A stretch of DNA of 64,000 nt from Methanobacterium_B sp963703015 (GCA_963703015.1 OY969779.1:1178001-1242000), one strand, 5' to 3'; shown: positions 1 through 7,946, counted from the first letter of the stretch. The notes: a model not told the origin generated them from the sequence alone. A program made the numbers and translations.

Positions 1-96
1 TTATTGGGATTTTTTAGGTTTCATCAACACAACCACTAACTATATTAGATCATGTCGTAAAGCAGAACTTATTCTTGTTAAAGTTCGGTGTTAACC

Positions 97-1170
97 ATGA
101 AAGATCAGAAAATAATTATAATCTCTTTGATAGCAATTTTAGCGGTGGTTGGTTTGGTTGGAGTGTACGTAAACCTGCAAAATACATCGTCAAATAACGG
201 TCAAATAACTGATATGGCCGGTAGAACTGTTTCAGTCCCGGCAGAAATTAATAAAACATATTCAACAGCAGGATCCGTTACTATTCTGCTTTACATGCTG
301 GCCCCTGACACTATGATTGGTTGGAACTCTCAAAATGGTACCAATGAGTACATGCCGGATAAATATAAAACTCTTCCAGTTTTAGGAGGTGGACAGGGCC
401 AAGGAGAAGGAACATCTAACTATGAAACTATTATTTCCAAAGGACCGGATATTGTGTTTGTTGGACACGGAGGAGACAATGATACAATAAACAGGATCCA
501 ACAAAAGTTTGGGGAAATTCCTGCTGTAGATATTGAGGGAGATAATAATCTAACCAATATTGTCCCATCTATTAAATTTATGGGAACTGTACTTGGAAAA
601 CAAAACCAGGCCGACGATTTAATCAATTTTTATACAACAGTACTGAATAAGGTAAACAGCACAGTTTCAACCATACCAGATTCTGAGAAGAAAAAGGTTT
701 ATTATGCTCGAAGTGCCGATGGGCTGACAACATTTGCTGCAGGTTCTCCACAAACACAATTGATTGCCCTAAGTGGAGGTAAAAGTGTAGTACAGGCTCC
801 AGTTGCGAGTGGAGGTATGGCAGTTTCAATGGAAATGGTTATAAGTTGGAATCCTGATGTGATCATCACTAGCAGCAACGAATTTTATAATTCAGTTTAT
901 AATAATCAGTTATGGCAGAATATCACAGCTGTTAAAAATAAACAAGTTTATTTAACACCCCAAGATCCGTTTAACTGGTTTGAAAGTCCACCAGGAGTTA
1001 ACAGCATAATTGGGATTCCATGGACAGCTAAAGTTCTTTATCCTGATAAATTCCAGAATTTGGACTTAAAAAATCTCACACAAACATTTTATTCCAAATT
1101 TTATCACTACAACCTGACCGATGATCAAGTGTCAAATATAATTAGTTCATCTGGTTTGAAAGTTAACTGA
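97..1170 (+). CDS. ABC transporter substrate-binding protein, metal-chelate/cobalamin (BtuF/FepB-like) type
   Basis: Predicted lipid- or membrane-anchored extracellular binding protein for an iron-siderophore, corrinoid or other metal chelate. The N-terminus is a hydrophobic anchor (about residues 5-27), followed by an Asn/Ser-rich linker and the family opening ITDMAGRTVSVP. Two lobes of the periplasmic-binding fold follow, with the usual long alpha-helix between them. The ATG at 97 is preferred over the GTG at 88 because GGTG sits just upstream of 97. It is a clear paralogue of the binding protein at 10468-11574: both share ITDMA and end with a similar FYS-FY-Y-LTDD region. No permease or ATPase accompanies this copy, so it may share those at 8567-10423 or have partners left of the window. 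The substrate cannot be read from sequence; the nearby Mo/W-type promoter makes oxyanion or metal uptake possible but unproven. Confidence 0.85.
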   Translation: MKDQKIIIISLIAILAVVGLVGVYVNLQNTSSNNGQITDMAGRTVSVPAEINKTYSTAGSVTILLYMLAPDTMIGWNSQNGTNEYMPDKYKTLPVLGGGQGQGEGTSNYETIISKGPDIVFVGHGGDNDTINRIQQKFGEIPAVDIEGDNNLTNIVPSIKFMGTVLGKQNQADDLINFYTTVLNKVNSTVSTIPDSEKKKVYYARSADGLTTFAAGSPQTQLIALSGGKSVVQAPVASGGMAVSMEMVISWNPDVIITSSNEFYNSVYNNQLWQNITAVKNKQVYLTPQDPFNWFESPPGVNSIIGIPWTAKVLYPDKFQNLDLKNLTQTFYSKFYHYNLTDDQVSNIISSSGLKVN

Positions 1171-1175
1171 AATAA

Positions 1176-1201
1176 TCGATACGTTTAAATATGCTTATCG
1201 A
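1176..1201 (+). promoter_or_regulatory. Palindromic operator enclosing a TATA box (site A, ModE-like)
   Basis: TCGATA (1176-1181) and TATCGA (1196-1201) form a perfect 6-base inverted repeat separated by 14 bases. The TATA box TTTAAATA lies inside at 1184-1191. The same 26-base architecture, with the TATA box at the same offset, recurs at 22499 and 26296. A bound regulator would block TBP, so repression is the natural reading. The arrangement resembles bacterial ModE operators, and a ModE homologue is encoded at 23998; the pairing of protein and site is inference. Confidence 0.7.
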
Positions 1202-1213
1202 ATATACTATGGA

Positions 1214-1300
1214 ATGTTATAAATCGACTGAAATGTTTTAAGTAGGACACCATAGACAACTGAGATTAGGGGAATACCTCCAAATTTCCCTAATTTCCTT
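1214..1300 (+). ncRNA. Candidate small RNA or leader A with CCTCC-loop hairpin
   Basis: The TATA box in the operator at 1176-1201 predicts a start near 1214. No ORF follows it for 260 bases. The transcript would contain a weak GTTT/AGAC stem around 1234-1256 and then a 9-bp hairpin, TTAGGGGAA (1266-1274) with TTTCCCTAA (1285-1293, one G-U pair). The 10-base loop contains ACCTCCA. A pyrimidine-rich stretch follows and could end transcription. Element B at 26334-26425 has the same order of parts. Whether it is a free small RNA or the 5' leader of the gene at 1478 is open. Confidence 0.5.
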
Positions 1301-1413
1301 CATCTATAACTATTATCTTCTATTTTTAAAATTAGAAATTAATAAATTCCAATGCTAACTTTAATTACTTAACAGCATGATTGAATTGTAAATTTTAGTG
1401 TTGCATGAAAAAA

Positions 1414-1432
1414 TTTATTTCAAAGTAAACAG
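1414..1432 (+). promoter_or_regulatory. Putative promoter box for the 1478 gene
   Basis: TTTATTTCAA (1414-1423) followed by TAAACAG (1426-1432), 46 bases before the TTG start. The same pair, TTTATTTCAA (3021-3030) plus TAAACAG (3034-3040), occurs 42 bases before the ThiF-like gene. A looser copy ending in TAAACAG lies at 26526-26532, 43 bases before the FmdE-like gene at 26575. The shared spacing suggests a common promoter type; exact start sites are not determined. Confidence 0.4.
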
Positions 1433-1477
1433 AAATAACTCTGTACTTGCGAGAAGATAATTCATGGAGGTTTAAAA

Positions 1478-1882
1478 TTGAAGATACGCGGAGATTTTGT
1501 GACAAACAGCAGTTCAACTAGTTTCATTTTGACTGCCAAGGAAGATATTTTTGATGTGAACATCAAACACTTCACAAAAACTGGGAAAATTGGTGTTGTT
1601 CAACTGCTTAACTTCCTTAAGAATGAAATGAAAAATGAAGGTAAAGAGGCAAAAATAGGGGACAACGAATTTTATTTCACACAAAAGAAGTTTTTGATTG
1701 GAAAATCCATCAAATTAGACGAGAACATTGATCCAAATGAAATTGCATCTACAGACTTCAGTAAGTTGTCAGATGAGGAAATGTGGAACTTAATCAACTG
1801 GATAGTTGTTAAGGGTAAGGGCAAGGATCTTTACGGCATAGGTGCAACACAGATCATTGACCCTAAATGTGAATGTGATTAA
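1478..1882 (+). CDS. Small protein with N-terminal NSSSTSF motif, candidate substrate of the adjacent radical SAM enzyme
   Basis: A 134-residue soluble protein of unknown function. It begins MKIRGDFVTNSSSTSFIL, which matches a recurrent N-terminal signature (F-V-S/T-N-S-S-S-x-S-F) that I recall from many unrelated small bacterial and archaeal proteins. The remainder is acidic and Lys-rich, without membrane segments, and ends ...DPKCECD with the only two cysteines in the protein. The start is TTG at 1478 with a strong GGAGG at 1466-1470; no ATG fits. The stop is 16 bases before the likely start of the radical SAM gene, so the two are translationally coupled. A role as modified substrate, partner or leader-bearing precursor is inference from this coupling. 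It could equally be a recognition subunit. Confidence 0.75.
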   Translation: MKIRGDFVTNSSSTSFILTAKEDIFDVNIKHFTKTGKIGVVQLLNFLKNEMKNEGKEAKIGDNEFYFTQKKFLIGKSIKLDENIDPNEIASTDFSKLSDEEMWNLINWIVVKGKGKDLYGIGATQIIDPKCECD

Positions 1883-1898
1883 AAAAATGGAGTTCATG

Positions 1899-2951
1899 AT
1901 GAGAAAACATTTCAGTGGCTACAACTTCCTGGCAGACCCTAAAACAGGAGTTACATTTAGATGGGGAGATAGTTTCAATGAAGATCCATACATGGCACCA
2001 TGGCCAGAATTAGTGGACATATCCATTTCAAATTACTGTACTAATGATTGTGAATATTGTTACAGACAGAGCAGTGAAACTGGAGGTTTTATGTCAGTAG
2101 AAGACTTCCAAACTTGTCTTGAACAACTCAGTAATCCAAAATTTGGCGGTGTATTCCAAATTGCCCTTGGAGGTGGAGAGCCCCTTCTCCATCCAGATTT
2201 CAGCAGAATGTTGAGATTGGCAAAGGAACACAACATCATTCCCAATTACACAACAAGTGGAAAATTTTTCACAACTGAAAATCTTAAAACAACCAGGGAA
2301 TGCTGCGGTGCAATTGCAGTATCGTGGGATCCAAAAAGAAACCTCACACTTAACGAACTTAAAGATTTGGGAAAATTACTTAAAGCTAATCACATAGCCT
2401 CAAACATACATTTTGTAGTATCAAACAGCACCATTGGCACAGCCATAAAAATTTTAAAGGGAGATTTAGATGAATATCTTGTAAATTTTAACTCTGTGAT
2501 ATTTTTGACCTACAAACCAACTGGAAGGGCATCAAAGTCCGATATAATACAACAAAGCCCCGATCTAAAGGAGTTTCTAAGGCTTGTTGACGAATCCCCA
2601 ACTGATTTAAAAATAGGATTTGATGCTTGCTTCGTTCCAGTTCTGATAAAACACACTGCCATTGATACTGACTTTGTAGACAGTTGTGAATGTGGATTTT
2701 TCTCACTTTACATCGATGAAAAATTGAATGTAAGCCCCTGTTCATTTTGCAACGATGAAAGTTACAGCTACAACCTGAATGAAATTAGTATTGAGGACAT
2801 TTGGCAGGAAAAACTGTCAGATTACCGAAAATTTGTAGCGGAAAACACCAAAGATAGCTGTGCAGATTGTGATAAAAATTCTGAATGCCGGGGCAAGTGT
2901 CCATTTTTTGACGAACTCTTCCTATGTTATGATACTGAAAAATCATATTAG
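1899..2951 (+). CDS. Radical SAM/SPASM-domain protein
   Basis: Predicted radical SAM enzyme. The cluster motif CTNDCEYC (CX3CX2C) lies near residue 35 of this start, followed by the GGGEP SAM-binding motif. The C-terminal third has a SPASM-like set of cysteines: CEC, then PCSFC, then CADC, C and CRGKCP, enough for one or two auxiliary 4Fe-4S clusters. Enzymes with this layout typically modify peptides or proteins (RiPP maturases, sulfatase maturases). GGAG at 1889-1892 serves ATG 1896 or 1899; I take 1899 for spacing. An in-frame extension to 1842 overlaps the upstream gene and lacks a ribosome binding site. The gene is coupled to the NSSSTSF protein and followed after 130 bases by a ThiF-like gene, a context typical of peptide-modification clusters. 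The substrate is not known. Confidence 0.85.
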   Translation: MRKHFSGYNFLADPKTGVTFRWGDSFNEDPYMAPWPELVDISISNYCTNDCEYCYRQSSETGGFMSVEDFQTCLEQLSNPKFGGVFQIALGGGEPLLHPDFSRMLRLAKEHNIIPNYTTSGKFFTTENLKTTRECCGAIAVSWDPKRNLTLNELKDLGKLLKANHIASNIHFVVSNSTIGTAIKILKGDLDEYLVNFNSVIFLTYKPTGRASKSDIIQQSPDLKEFLRLVDESPTDLKIGFDACFVPVLIKHTAIDTDFVDSCECGFFSLYIDEKLNVSPCSFCNDESYSYNLNEISIEDIWQEKLSDYRKFVAENTKDSCADCDKNSECRGKCPFFDELFLCYDTEKSY

Positions 2952-3081
2952 GATCAGCAAATTAGTATAAAGTAGGATCCCAAAATGGTGTTCAACTTCT
3001 TGAGCATTTATTTTGAAAATTTTATTTCAATTATAAACAGTTATCTAAAGTCGTGAATAACTGTTCAGTAGGTGTTTGTAA

Positions 3082-3834
3082 ATGTCAAAGGATTATGATG
3101 AAAATATATACTGGGAAATGATCAACAGGCAGAAGGGAATTTTAAACAAAAAAGAACAGTTAAAACTTAAAGATTCAGTAGTTACTGTGATTGGATGTGG
3201 AGGGATTGGAGGAGCAGTCATTGAAATGCTTGCAAGAATGGGAGTGAATAATCTTAGAATAGTTGATAAAGATGTATTTGATTATTCCAACATCAACAGG
3301 CAGCTCATGAGCGGTATTGATCATGTTGGACGTCCAAAGACCGAAGTAACAAAAGAAACAATCCAGTCCATTAATCCATTTGTTGATATCGATGTCTTCA
3401 ACGCAGAATTGGATGAGTCCAATGTTGAAGAGATAGTAACTGGCAGTAATATAGTCGTAGATGCTCTTGATAACCTAAAAACTAGAATTATCACCAGCAG
3501 AAAAGCAATGGAACTTAAAGTACCATTCGTGCATGGTGCCATTCATGGTACAATGGGGCAAGTCACAACCTTTACCAATGAAACTCCCAATTACGAAGAA
3601 ACATTTAGATTGAATTCTTCTGGTAAAGAATTGACTGAAGATGTTTTTAATGAAGTTTCAAAATTGGCTAAAGAAGTTCCACCTGTTATTGGGCCAGTTC
3701 CAAATATAGTGGGATGTTTACAGTCATTTGAAGTTGTGAAGATATTGACTGGAAAGGGAAATGTTATCATGGCTCCAGAAGTTTTAATCTTCGATCTTTT
3801 AAAGAAAGAATCATTTTCAGTTGTTGAATTTTAA
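3082..3834 (+). CDS. ThiF/MoeB/HesA family adenylyltransferase (E1-like)
   Basis: A 250-residue Rossmann-fold enzyme of the E1 superfamily, which adenylates the C-terminus of a small protein or peptide. The ATP-binding loop VIGCGGIGG is near residue 37, the Asp that binds Mg-ATP is in RIVDKDVF, and the family motif NINRQ follows. The CxxC pairs that hold zinc in MoeB/ThiF are absent: only two cysteines remain, one in the ATP loop and one in VGCLQS. A conventional catalytic-cysteine thioester step is therefore not evident. AGGTG at 3070-3074 gives good spacing to ATG 3082. It has its own promoter-like box resembling that of the 1478 gene, arguing for co-regulation. It could serve sulfur transfer for molybdopterin or thiamine, but the neighbours point to peptide modification. 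Confidence 0.85.
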   Translation: MSKDYDENIYWEMINRQKGILNKKEQLKLKDSVVTVIGCGGIGGAVIEMLARMGVNNLRIVDKDVFDYSNINRQLMSGIDHVGRPKTEVTKETIQSINPFVDIDVFNAELDESNVEEIVTGSNIVVDALDNLKTRIITSRKAMELKVPFVHGAIHGTMGQVTTFTNETPNYEETFRLNSSGKELTEDVFNEVSKLAKEVPPVIGPVPNIVGCLQSFEVVKILTGKGNVIMAPEVLIFDLLKKESFSVVEF

Positions 3835-4040
3835 TTAAATTCAATTTTTACTCTTTTTATTGCTCAAATGATTGGATGATGTGCTGTGTATCTGTTTATG
3901 TTTATTAAAAAATGGTTTCCCTAAAAAATCGTTACTGAGTTGGGTTTAGTATTTCAACTTCAATCTTTGGATATTATAATCAATGTACATTAAAAACCAG
4001 TAGAATCAGTACATTAGATCACTGAATTATCTTCAAAACA

Positions 4041-4048
4041 TTTATATA
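4041..4048 (+). promoter_or_regulatory. TATA box of glnA
   Basis: TTTATATA lies about 27 bases before the end of the NrpR box at 4058-4071, so the predicted transcription start is near 4071. Confidence 0.6.
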
Positions 4049-4057
4049 TTATTAAAA

Positions 4058-4071
4058 GGAAACTACTTTCC
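4058..4071 (+). promoter_or_regulatory. NrpR operator of glnA
   Basis: GGAA-ACTACT-TTCC is an exact match to the published NrpR consensus GGAA-N6-TTCC. It sits between the TATA box and the predicted transcription start, so bound NrpR would block polymerase. NrpR itself is encoded next door at 5611-7305. Expected behaviour is repression of glnA with ample nitrogen and relief by 2-oxoglutarate. Confidence 0.9.
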
Positions 4072-4111
4072 GGTATAAAGATCATGAATATTCTCATGGA
4101 GGTAATTGATC

Positions 4112-5440
4112 ATGGAAGACAAAATAGGAAAGGTTATTGAAGACATTGAAAGATGCGGCACAAAATTTGTTAGACTGCAGTTCGTGGACATACATGGAAC
4201 TCCAAAAAACATGGCAGTCCCAATATCAAAACCAGGAGACATTGAAGACATACTCAAAGATGGATTACTGTTTGACGGTTCATCAGTAGATGGATTTGTT
4301 GACATAAATTCCAGTGACTTGATTATTAAGCCAGACCCTGACACATTCTCCACACTACCATGGAGACCAGAAGATAAAGGTGTATGCAGGTTTATATGTG
4401 ACATTTACTGGCCAGATATGACTCCTTTTGAAGGAGACCCAAGATACGTTCTTAAAAAGGCTCTTGCAAAAATTGAAGACAAAGGTTACGAGTACAACGT
4501 TGGCCCAGAACCTGAATTTTTCATCATAGGTGAAGATGCAGAAGGTCATATAGTACCACACGACAATGGTATCTACTTCGATGTTGAACCTGTTGACCAG
4601 GGAACTGATGTTAGAAGAGAACTAGTTTTAGGATTAGAGGAACTTAACTTTGAAGTTGAAGTAAGCCACCACGAAGTGGGACCAGGTCAACACGAAATTG
4701 ACTTCAAATTTGACGATGCAATGAAAACAGCAGACGCTGTTATAACCTTCAAACAAGCCACAAAAGCCATAGTAGACAACCTAGGTTACATGGTCACTTT
4801 CATGCCTAAACCATTCTTCGGTGTAAACGGAAGCGGTATGCACGTTCACCAAAGTTTATTCAAAAACGGAAAAAACATATTCTACGACCCTGATGGACAA
4901 AATCAGTTATCTGAAAAAGCAAGATACTTCATAGGAGGATTACTCAAACACTCCAAAGGATTATCTGCAATTGTTGCACCTACAGTCAACTCCTACAAAA
5001 GGTTAGTACCAGGATACGAAGCACCATGCTACATAGCATACGGTCTTAAAAACAGGTCAACATTAGTCAGAATCCCAGCCTCCCGTGGAAACGGTACAAG
5101 GGTTGAATTCAGATGCCCAGACCCATCCTGTAACCCATACCTAGCATTTGCAGCAATGTTAGAATCTGGAATGGACGGTCTCAACAACAAAATCGATCCA
5201 GGTGAAGCAACAGAAATTGATGTGTTTGGATTAGATGCAGCAGGACTAGAAAGAGAAGGAATTGAAACACTACCATCAAGCCTCTGGGAAGCATACCATG
5301 CACTAGAACATGATGAAGTTGTTAAATCATCCCTCGGTGACCATGTCTACAAACAGTTCATGGACATCAAGAAAAAAGAATGGGACGACTACAGGATACA
5401 AGTATTCCCATACGAACTAGACAAGTACCTGATGATTTAA
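4112..5440 (+). CDS. glnA: Glutamine synthetase, type I
   Basis: Makes glutamine from glutamate, ammonia and ATP; the main ammonium-assimilating enzyme, cytosolic dodecamer. The 442-residue length is typical of archaeal GSI-alpha. Visible signatures are the N-terminal beta-grasp region with DGSSVDGF, the catalytic-domain start GPEPEFF, the metal and glutamate sites around HHEVGPGQHEID and NGSGMHVHQS, the ATP-binding KRLVPGYEAP and the RIPASRGNGTRVEFR segment. The adenylylation-site region of enterobacterial GSI-beta is not recognisable. GGAGGT (4098-4103) selects ATG 4112 over TTG 4106. Transcription should be governed by the NrpR box at 4058-4071. The next gene on the same strand is nrpR, 170 bases away with its own TATA-like sequence. 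Confidence 0.97.
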   Translation: MEDKIGKVIEDIERCGTKFVRLQFVDIHGTPKNMAVPISKPGDIEDILKDGLLFDGSSVDGFVDINSSDLIIKPDPDTFSTLPWRPEDKGVCRFICDIYWPDMTPFEGDPRYVLKKALAKIEDKGYEYNVGPEPEFFIIGEDAEGHIVPHDNGIYFDVEPVDQGTDVRRELVLGLEELNFEVEVSHHEVGPGQHEIDFKFDDAMKTADAVITFKQATKAIVDNLGYMVTFMPKPFFGVNGSGMHVHQSLFKNGKNIFYDPDGQNQLSEKARYFIGGLLKHSKGLSAIVAPTVNSYKRLVPGYEAPCYIAYGLKNRSTLVRIPASRGNGTRVEFRCPDPSCNPYLAFAAMLESGMDGLNNKIDPGEATEIDVFGLDAAGLEREGIETLPSSLWEAYHALEHDEVVKSSLGDHVYKQFMDIKKKEWDDYRIQVFPYELDKYLMI

Positions 5441-5465
5441 TTCTTTCTTTCCTTTTTTATTTTTA
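5441..5465 (+). terminator. T-rich terminator of glnA
   Basis: Pyrimidine-rich run beginning directly after the glnA stop, including TTTTTT and a second T run; oligo-T tracts of this kind end archaeal transcripts. Confidence 0.5.
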
Positions 5466-5610
5466 AAATTCGGTAATAAAAAAACTGAATTTGTTAAAAA
5501 GTTATTAACATAAGCTTTTTAAATATTCCATTCAATAGATTTGCATTGAAGGATTAAGAATTGTAAATTCAGAGTAATAACTAAAAAAAAGTGTTTTTAT
5601 TGGTGAACAA

Positions 5611-7305
5611 ATGCCGCAAGAGACTGATCGTAAAATGATGGAAATTCTGCGTATTTTGGCAGACCGGGAAGAAGTGCTGGGAGCCAAAACCATAGCAGAA
5701 GAACTCAAAAAGAAAGGTTACGACCTTGGAGAACGGGCAGTGCGATATCACATGCGAATCTTGGATGAAAAGGGATTCACTGAGCGTATAGGATACGCGG
5801 GAAGACAAATAACCAATAAAGGACATAAAGAATTAGATAAAGGATTGATCTACGACCAAGTAGATTTTATTTTCTCCAAGTTTGAGGACATGATCCATCA
5901 AACAACACTGAACCCATCAAATGGAACAGGAAAAGTCATAGTAAACACATCATCATTCAAATATGAAAAGGATATAATTGACCTGCTTAAATCTGTATTT
6001 GAAAAGGGAGTGGCAGTGAGTAATTATGTGAAATTCCATGAACCACCTGTTGAAGGTGAAGAAGTGAAGTTCGACACTGTTTGTGGTACCACCATCGATG
6101 GGATGCTGCTTGGAAAGGGAATACCAGTCATACCCAAATACGGAGGTATTGTAAAGGTCATAGATTATGTTCCAACAAGGTTCACAGAATTAATATCCTA
6201 CAAAAAGACATCAATGACTCCACTTGAAGCTTTTACAGATAAAAACATGACCTCTGTTTTGAAGGTAATAGAAAATGGAAATGGAACCATACCTGCAAAT
6301 TTCAGGCTTATACCAAAAAGTGCCAGGGCCAATGCAGCTTCGTTGTTCAAGGATCTAGAAAAAATTGGGATTCACGGCCTTTTAAAGATGGGTAAAGAAG
6401 GAGAATCTGTTCTTGGTATACCAATTGATGACAATATGGTCGGAATAGCAGTTACCGGAGGAATTTCACCATTATGTGCGGCTAAAGAGGCCGGTTTTTC
6501 TGTGAATATTAAACTTGCAGAAAACAACTTAGAATTTAAAGAAATGGAGAATTTTGTGGATTCTAAATCCATTTTAAAAATTACAGGTCCTGAAAGGGCA
6601 GAAAAAGTCAAGTTTCTCCTATCTAAAACTTGGAATCTAATTTATCAAGTAGATTTTGATGTTGAAACCCATGCAGGAAATGTCATAACCAATGTTTCTT
6701 ACATCAAAAAACAGGATCTTGATGATGCCATGGACATCTTTGAAGAAGTAATGAAACTCGGACCCAAGTTCTGCACAAGTAAATATTACGCAACAGTTCC
6801 TGGAAAGGAAAAGGATAAAGTAGGAATAGCCACAGTATGCAGCCTAACTATAGATGGAATACTCACAAAACATGGGGTGTCTACCACACCACAATACGGA
6901 GGAATATTAGAAACCAATTCTAAACAGCCCCGTTTCATTGAATTAACTGCATACAATGGATCATCATTGGATCCCCACGAAATTTACATTGCCAAGAACA
7001 TGACCTCAGTTAATGAAGCAATTAAAAGGGGAGGTAGAGTTCTAGCTAGTTTAAGAGAAATTCCTTATGTTTCACGTCAGGATGCTGTGGAAGTGCTCGA
7101 AGAAGTGCAGGATGCTGGATTTTCAATACTTAAAATAGGAAAACCAAGTGAACTTGTTTACAATGCCAAAGTTGAACGTTACCATGTTGGAATAGTTGCC
7201 CCTGGAGGATTAAACCCAATTGCAGCATTGAAAGAGCGTGGTATGGATGTGGAGCCTAAGGCAGTTGAAACCATGATGAAGGTTTCTGATATGGAAGAAT
7301 TCTAA
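5611..7305 (+). CDS. nrpR: Nitrogen repressor NrpR
   Basis: Global nitrogen regulator of euryarchaea: binds GGAA-N6-TTCC and releases it on binding 2-oxoglutarate. This is the fused form, 564 residues: an N-terminal winged helix-turn-helix (about residues 5-75, with AKTIAEELKKKGYDLGERAVRYHMRILDE) followed by two NrpR effector domains. The domains are homologous to each other: compare FDTVCGTTIDGMLLGKG with IATVCSLTIDGILTKHG, and VGIAVTGGISPLCA with VGIVAPGGLNPIAA. GGTGAA just upstream supports ATG 5611. It follows glnA, whose promoter has the NrpR box. No GGAA-N6-TTCC site was found before nrpR itself, so autoregulation is not indicated. Confidence 0.96.
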   Translation: MPQETDRKMMEILRILADREEVLGAKTIAEELKKKGYDLGERAVRYHMRILDEKGFTERIGYAGRQITNKGHKELDKGLIYDQVDFIFSKFEDMIHQTTLNPSNGTGKVIVNTSSFKYEKDIIDLLKSVFEKGVAVSNYVKFHEPPVEGEEVKFDTVCGTTIDGMLLGKGIPVIPKYGGIVKVIDYVPTRFTELISYKKTSMTPLEAFTDKNMTSVLKVIENGNGTIPANFRLIPKSARANAASLFKDLEKIGIHGLLKMGKEGESVLGIPIDDNMVGIAVTGGISPLCAAKEAGFSVNIKLAENNLEFKEMENFVDSKSILKITGPERAEKVKFLLSKTWNLIYQVDFDVETHAGNVITNVSYIKKQDLDDAMDIFEEVMKLGPKFCTSKYYATVPGKEKDKVGIATVCSLTIDGILTKHGVSTTPQYGGILETNSKQPRFIELTAYNGSSLDPHEIYIAKNMTSVNEAIKRGGRVLASLREIPYVSRQDAVEVLEEVQDAGFSILKIGKPSELVYNAKVERYHVGIVAPGGLNPIAALKERGMDVEPKAVETMMKVSDMEEF

Positions 7306-7411
7306 TTCCAGTTTAAATGGATAAAATAAATAGAAACTAATTTTTTTTTGAAGTTAAAAGAAGTTAATAAAAATAATTTGGGATTAAATCCCAAATGGAT
7401 TATTTTTTGGT

Positions 7412-7906
7412 TTAATCATCAATGAATCGTCTGTCAGATCTTTTATCAGATGCTTCGTGATGCTTGTCTTCAAACCAACCTATTGACAAATCATCAGCTT
7501 CATGTTTATCGAAGTGTGGAATGTAGGGTTTAATATCCAGTAATGGTGTTCCATCTACCACATCAACATCTTGTATATGTAGAGTTGATCCTTCTATTTT
7601 TTCAAGCCTGACCACAGATATGCCTATTTGATTGGGTCTCTTAGGTGATCTTGTGGCGAAAATTCCACGCTTTTGTGTGTCTAAAAATGGTTTAACCTCT
7701 AAAAGATGACCGTTGCATAGGTGCAGATGATAGATGAGTATTATATGTGAAAACCCATCAAGATCCTTTAAACCACCTTCGTATTCTTTTTCAAGTTCAA
7801 TTTGGCCCTTCACTCCCCTTGCACCAATTGGTTGTATTGGCATTCCTTCAAGATCCTTGAAAGGTGTGTGTATGGTACCTATGGATTTAAATTCAATAAT
7901 TTTCAT
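7412..7906 (-). CDS. TrmO/TsaA-family tRNA (N6-threonylcarbamoyladenosine37-N6)-methyltransferase-like protein
   Basis: A 164-residue TrmO (UPF0066, VirR/YaeB) family protein; in bacteria the family methylates t6A37 of threonine tRNA using SAM. Family motifs are visible: the start FKSIGTIHTPF, the central LDGFSHIILIYHLH, the signature ATRSPKRPNQIGIS and the C-terminal DVVDGTPLLDIKPYIPHFD. The start at 7906 (GGTGAT upstream) is chosen because the 47 residues before it in frame overlap the FmdE gene and do not resemble the family. It is the last gene of the minus-strand group behind an FmdE-like gene and a metal ABC importer, a pairing that suggests some family members act beyond tRNA. The substrate here is not proven. 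Confidence 0.85.
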   Translation of the reverse strand: MKIIEFKSIGTIHTPFKDLEGMPIQPIGARGVKGQIELEKEYEGGLKDLDGFSHIILIYHLHLCNGHLLEVKPFLDTQKRGIFATRSPKRPNQIGISVVRLEKIEGSTLHIQDVDVVDGTPLLDIKPYIPHFDKHEADDLSIGWFEDKHHEASDKRSDRRFIDD

Positions 7907-7946
7907 TGTATCACCATAATATTTGTTGTTATCATTATAGGTTGTT

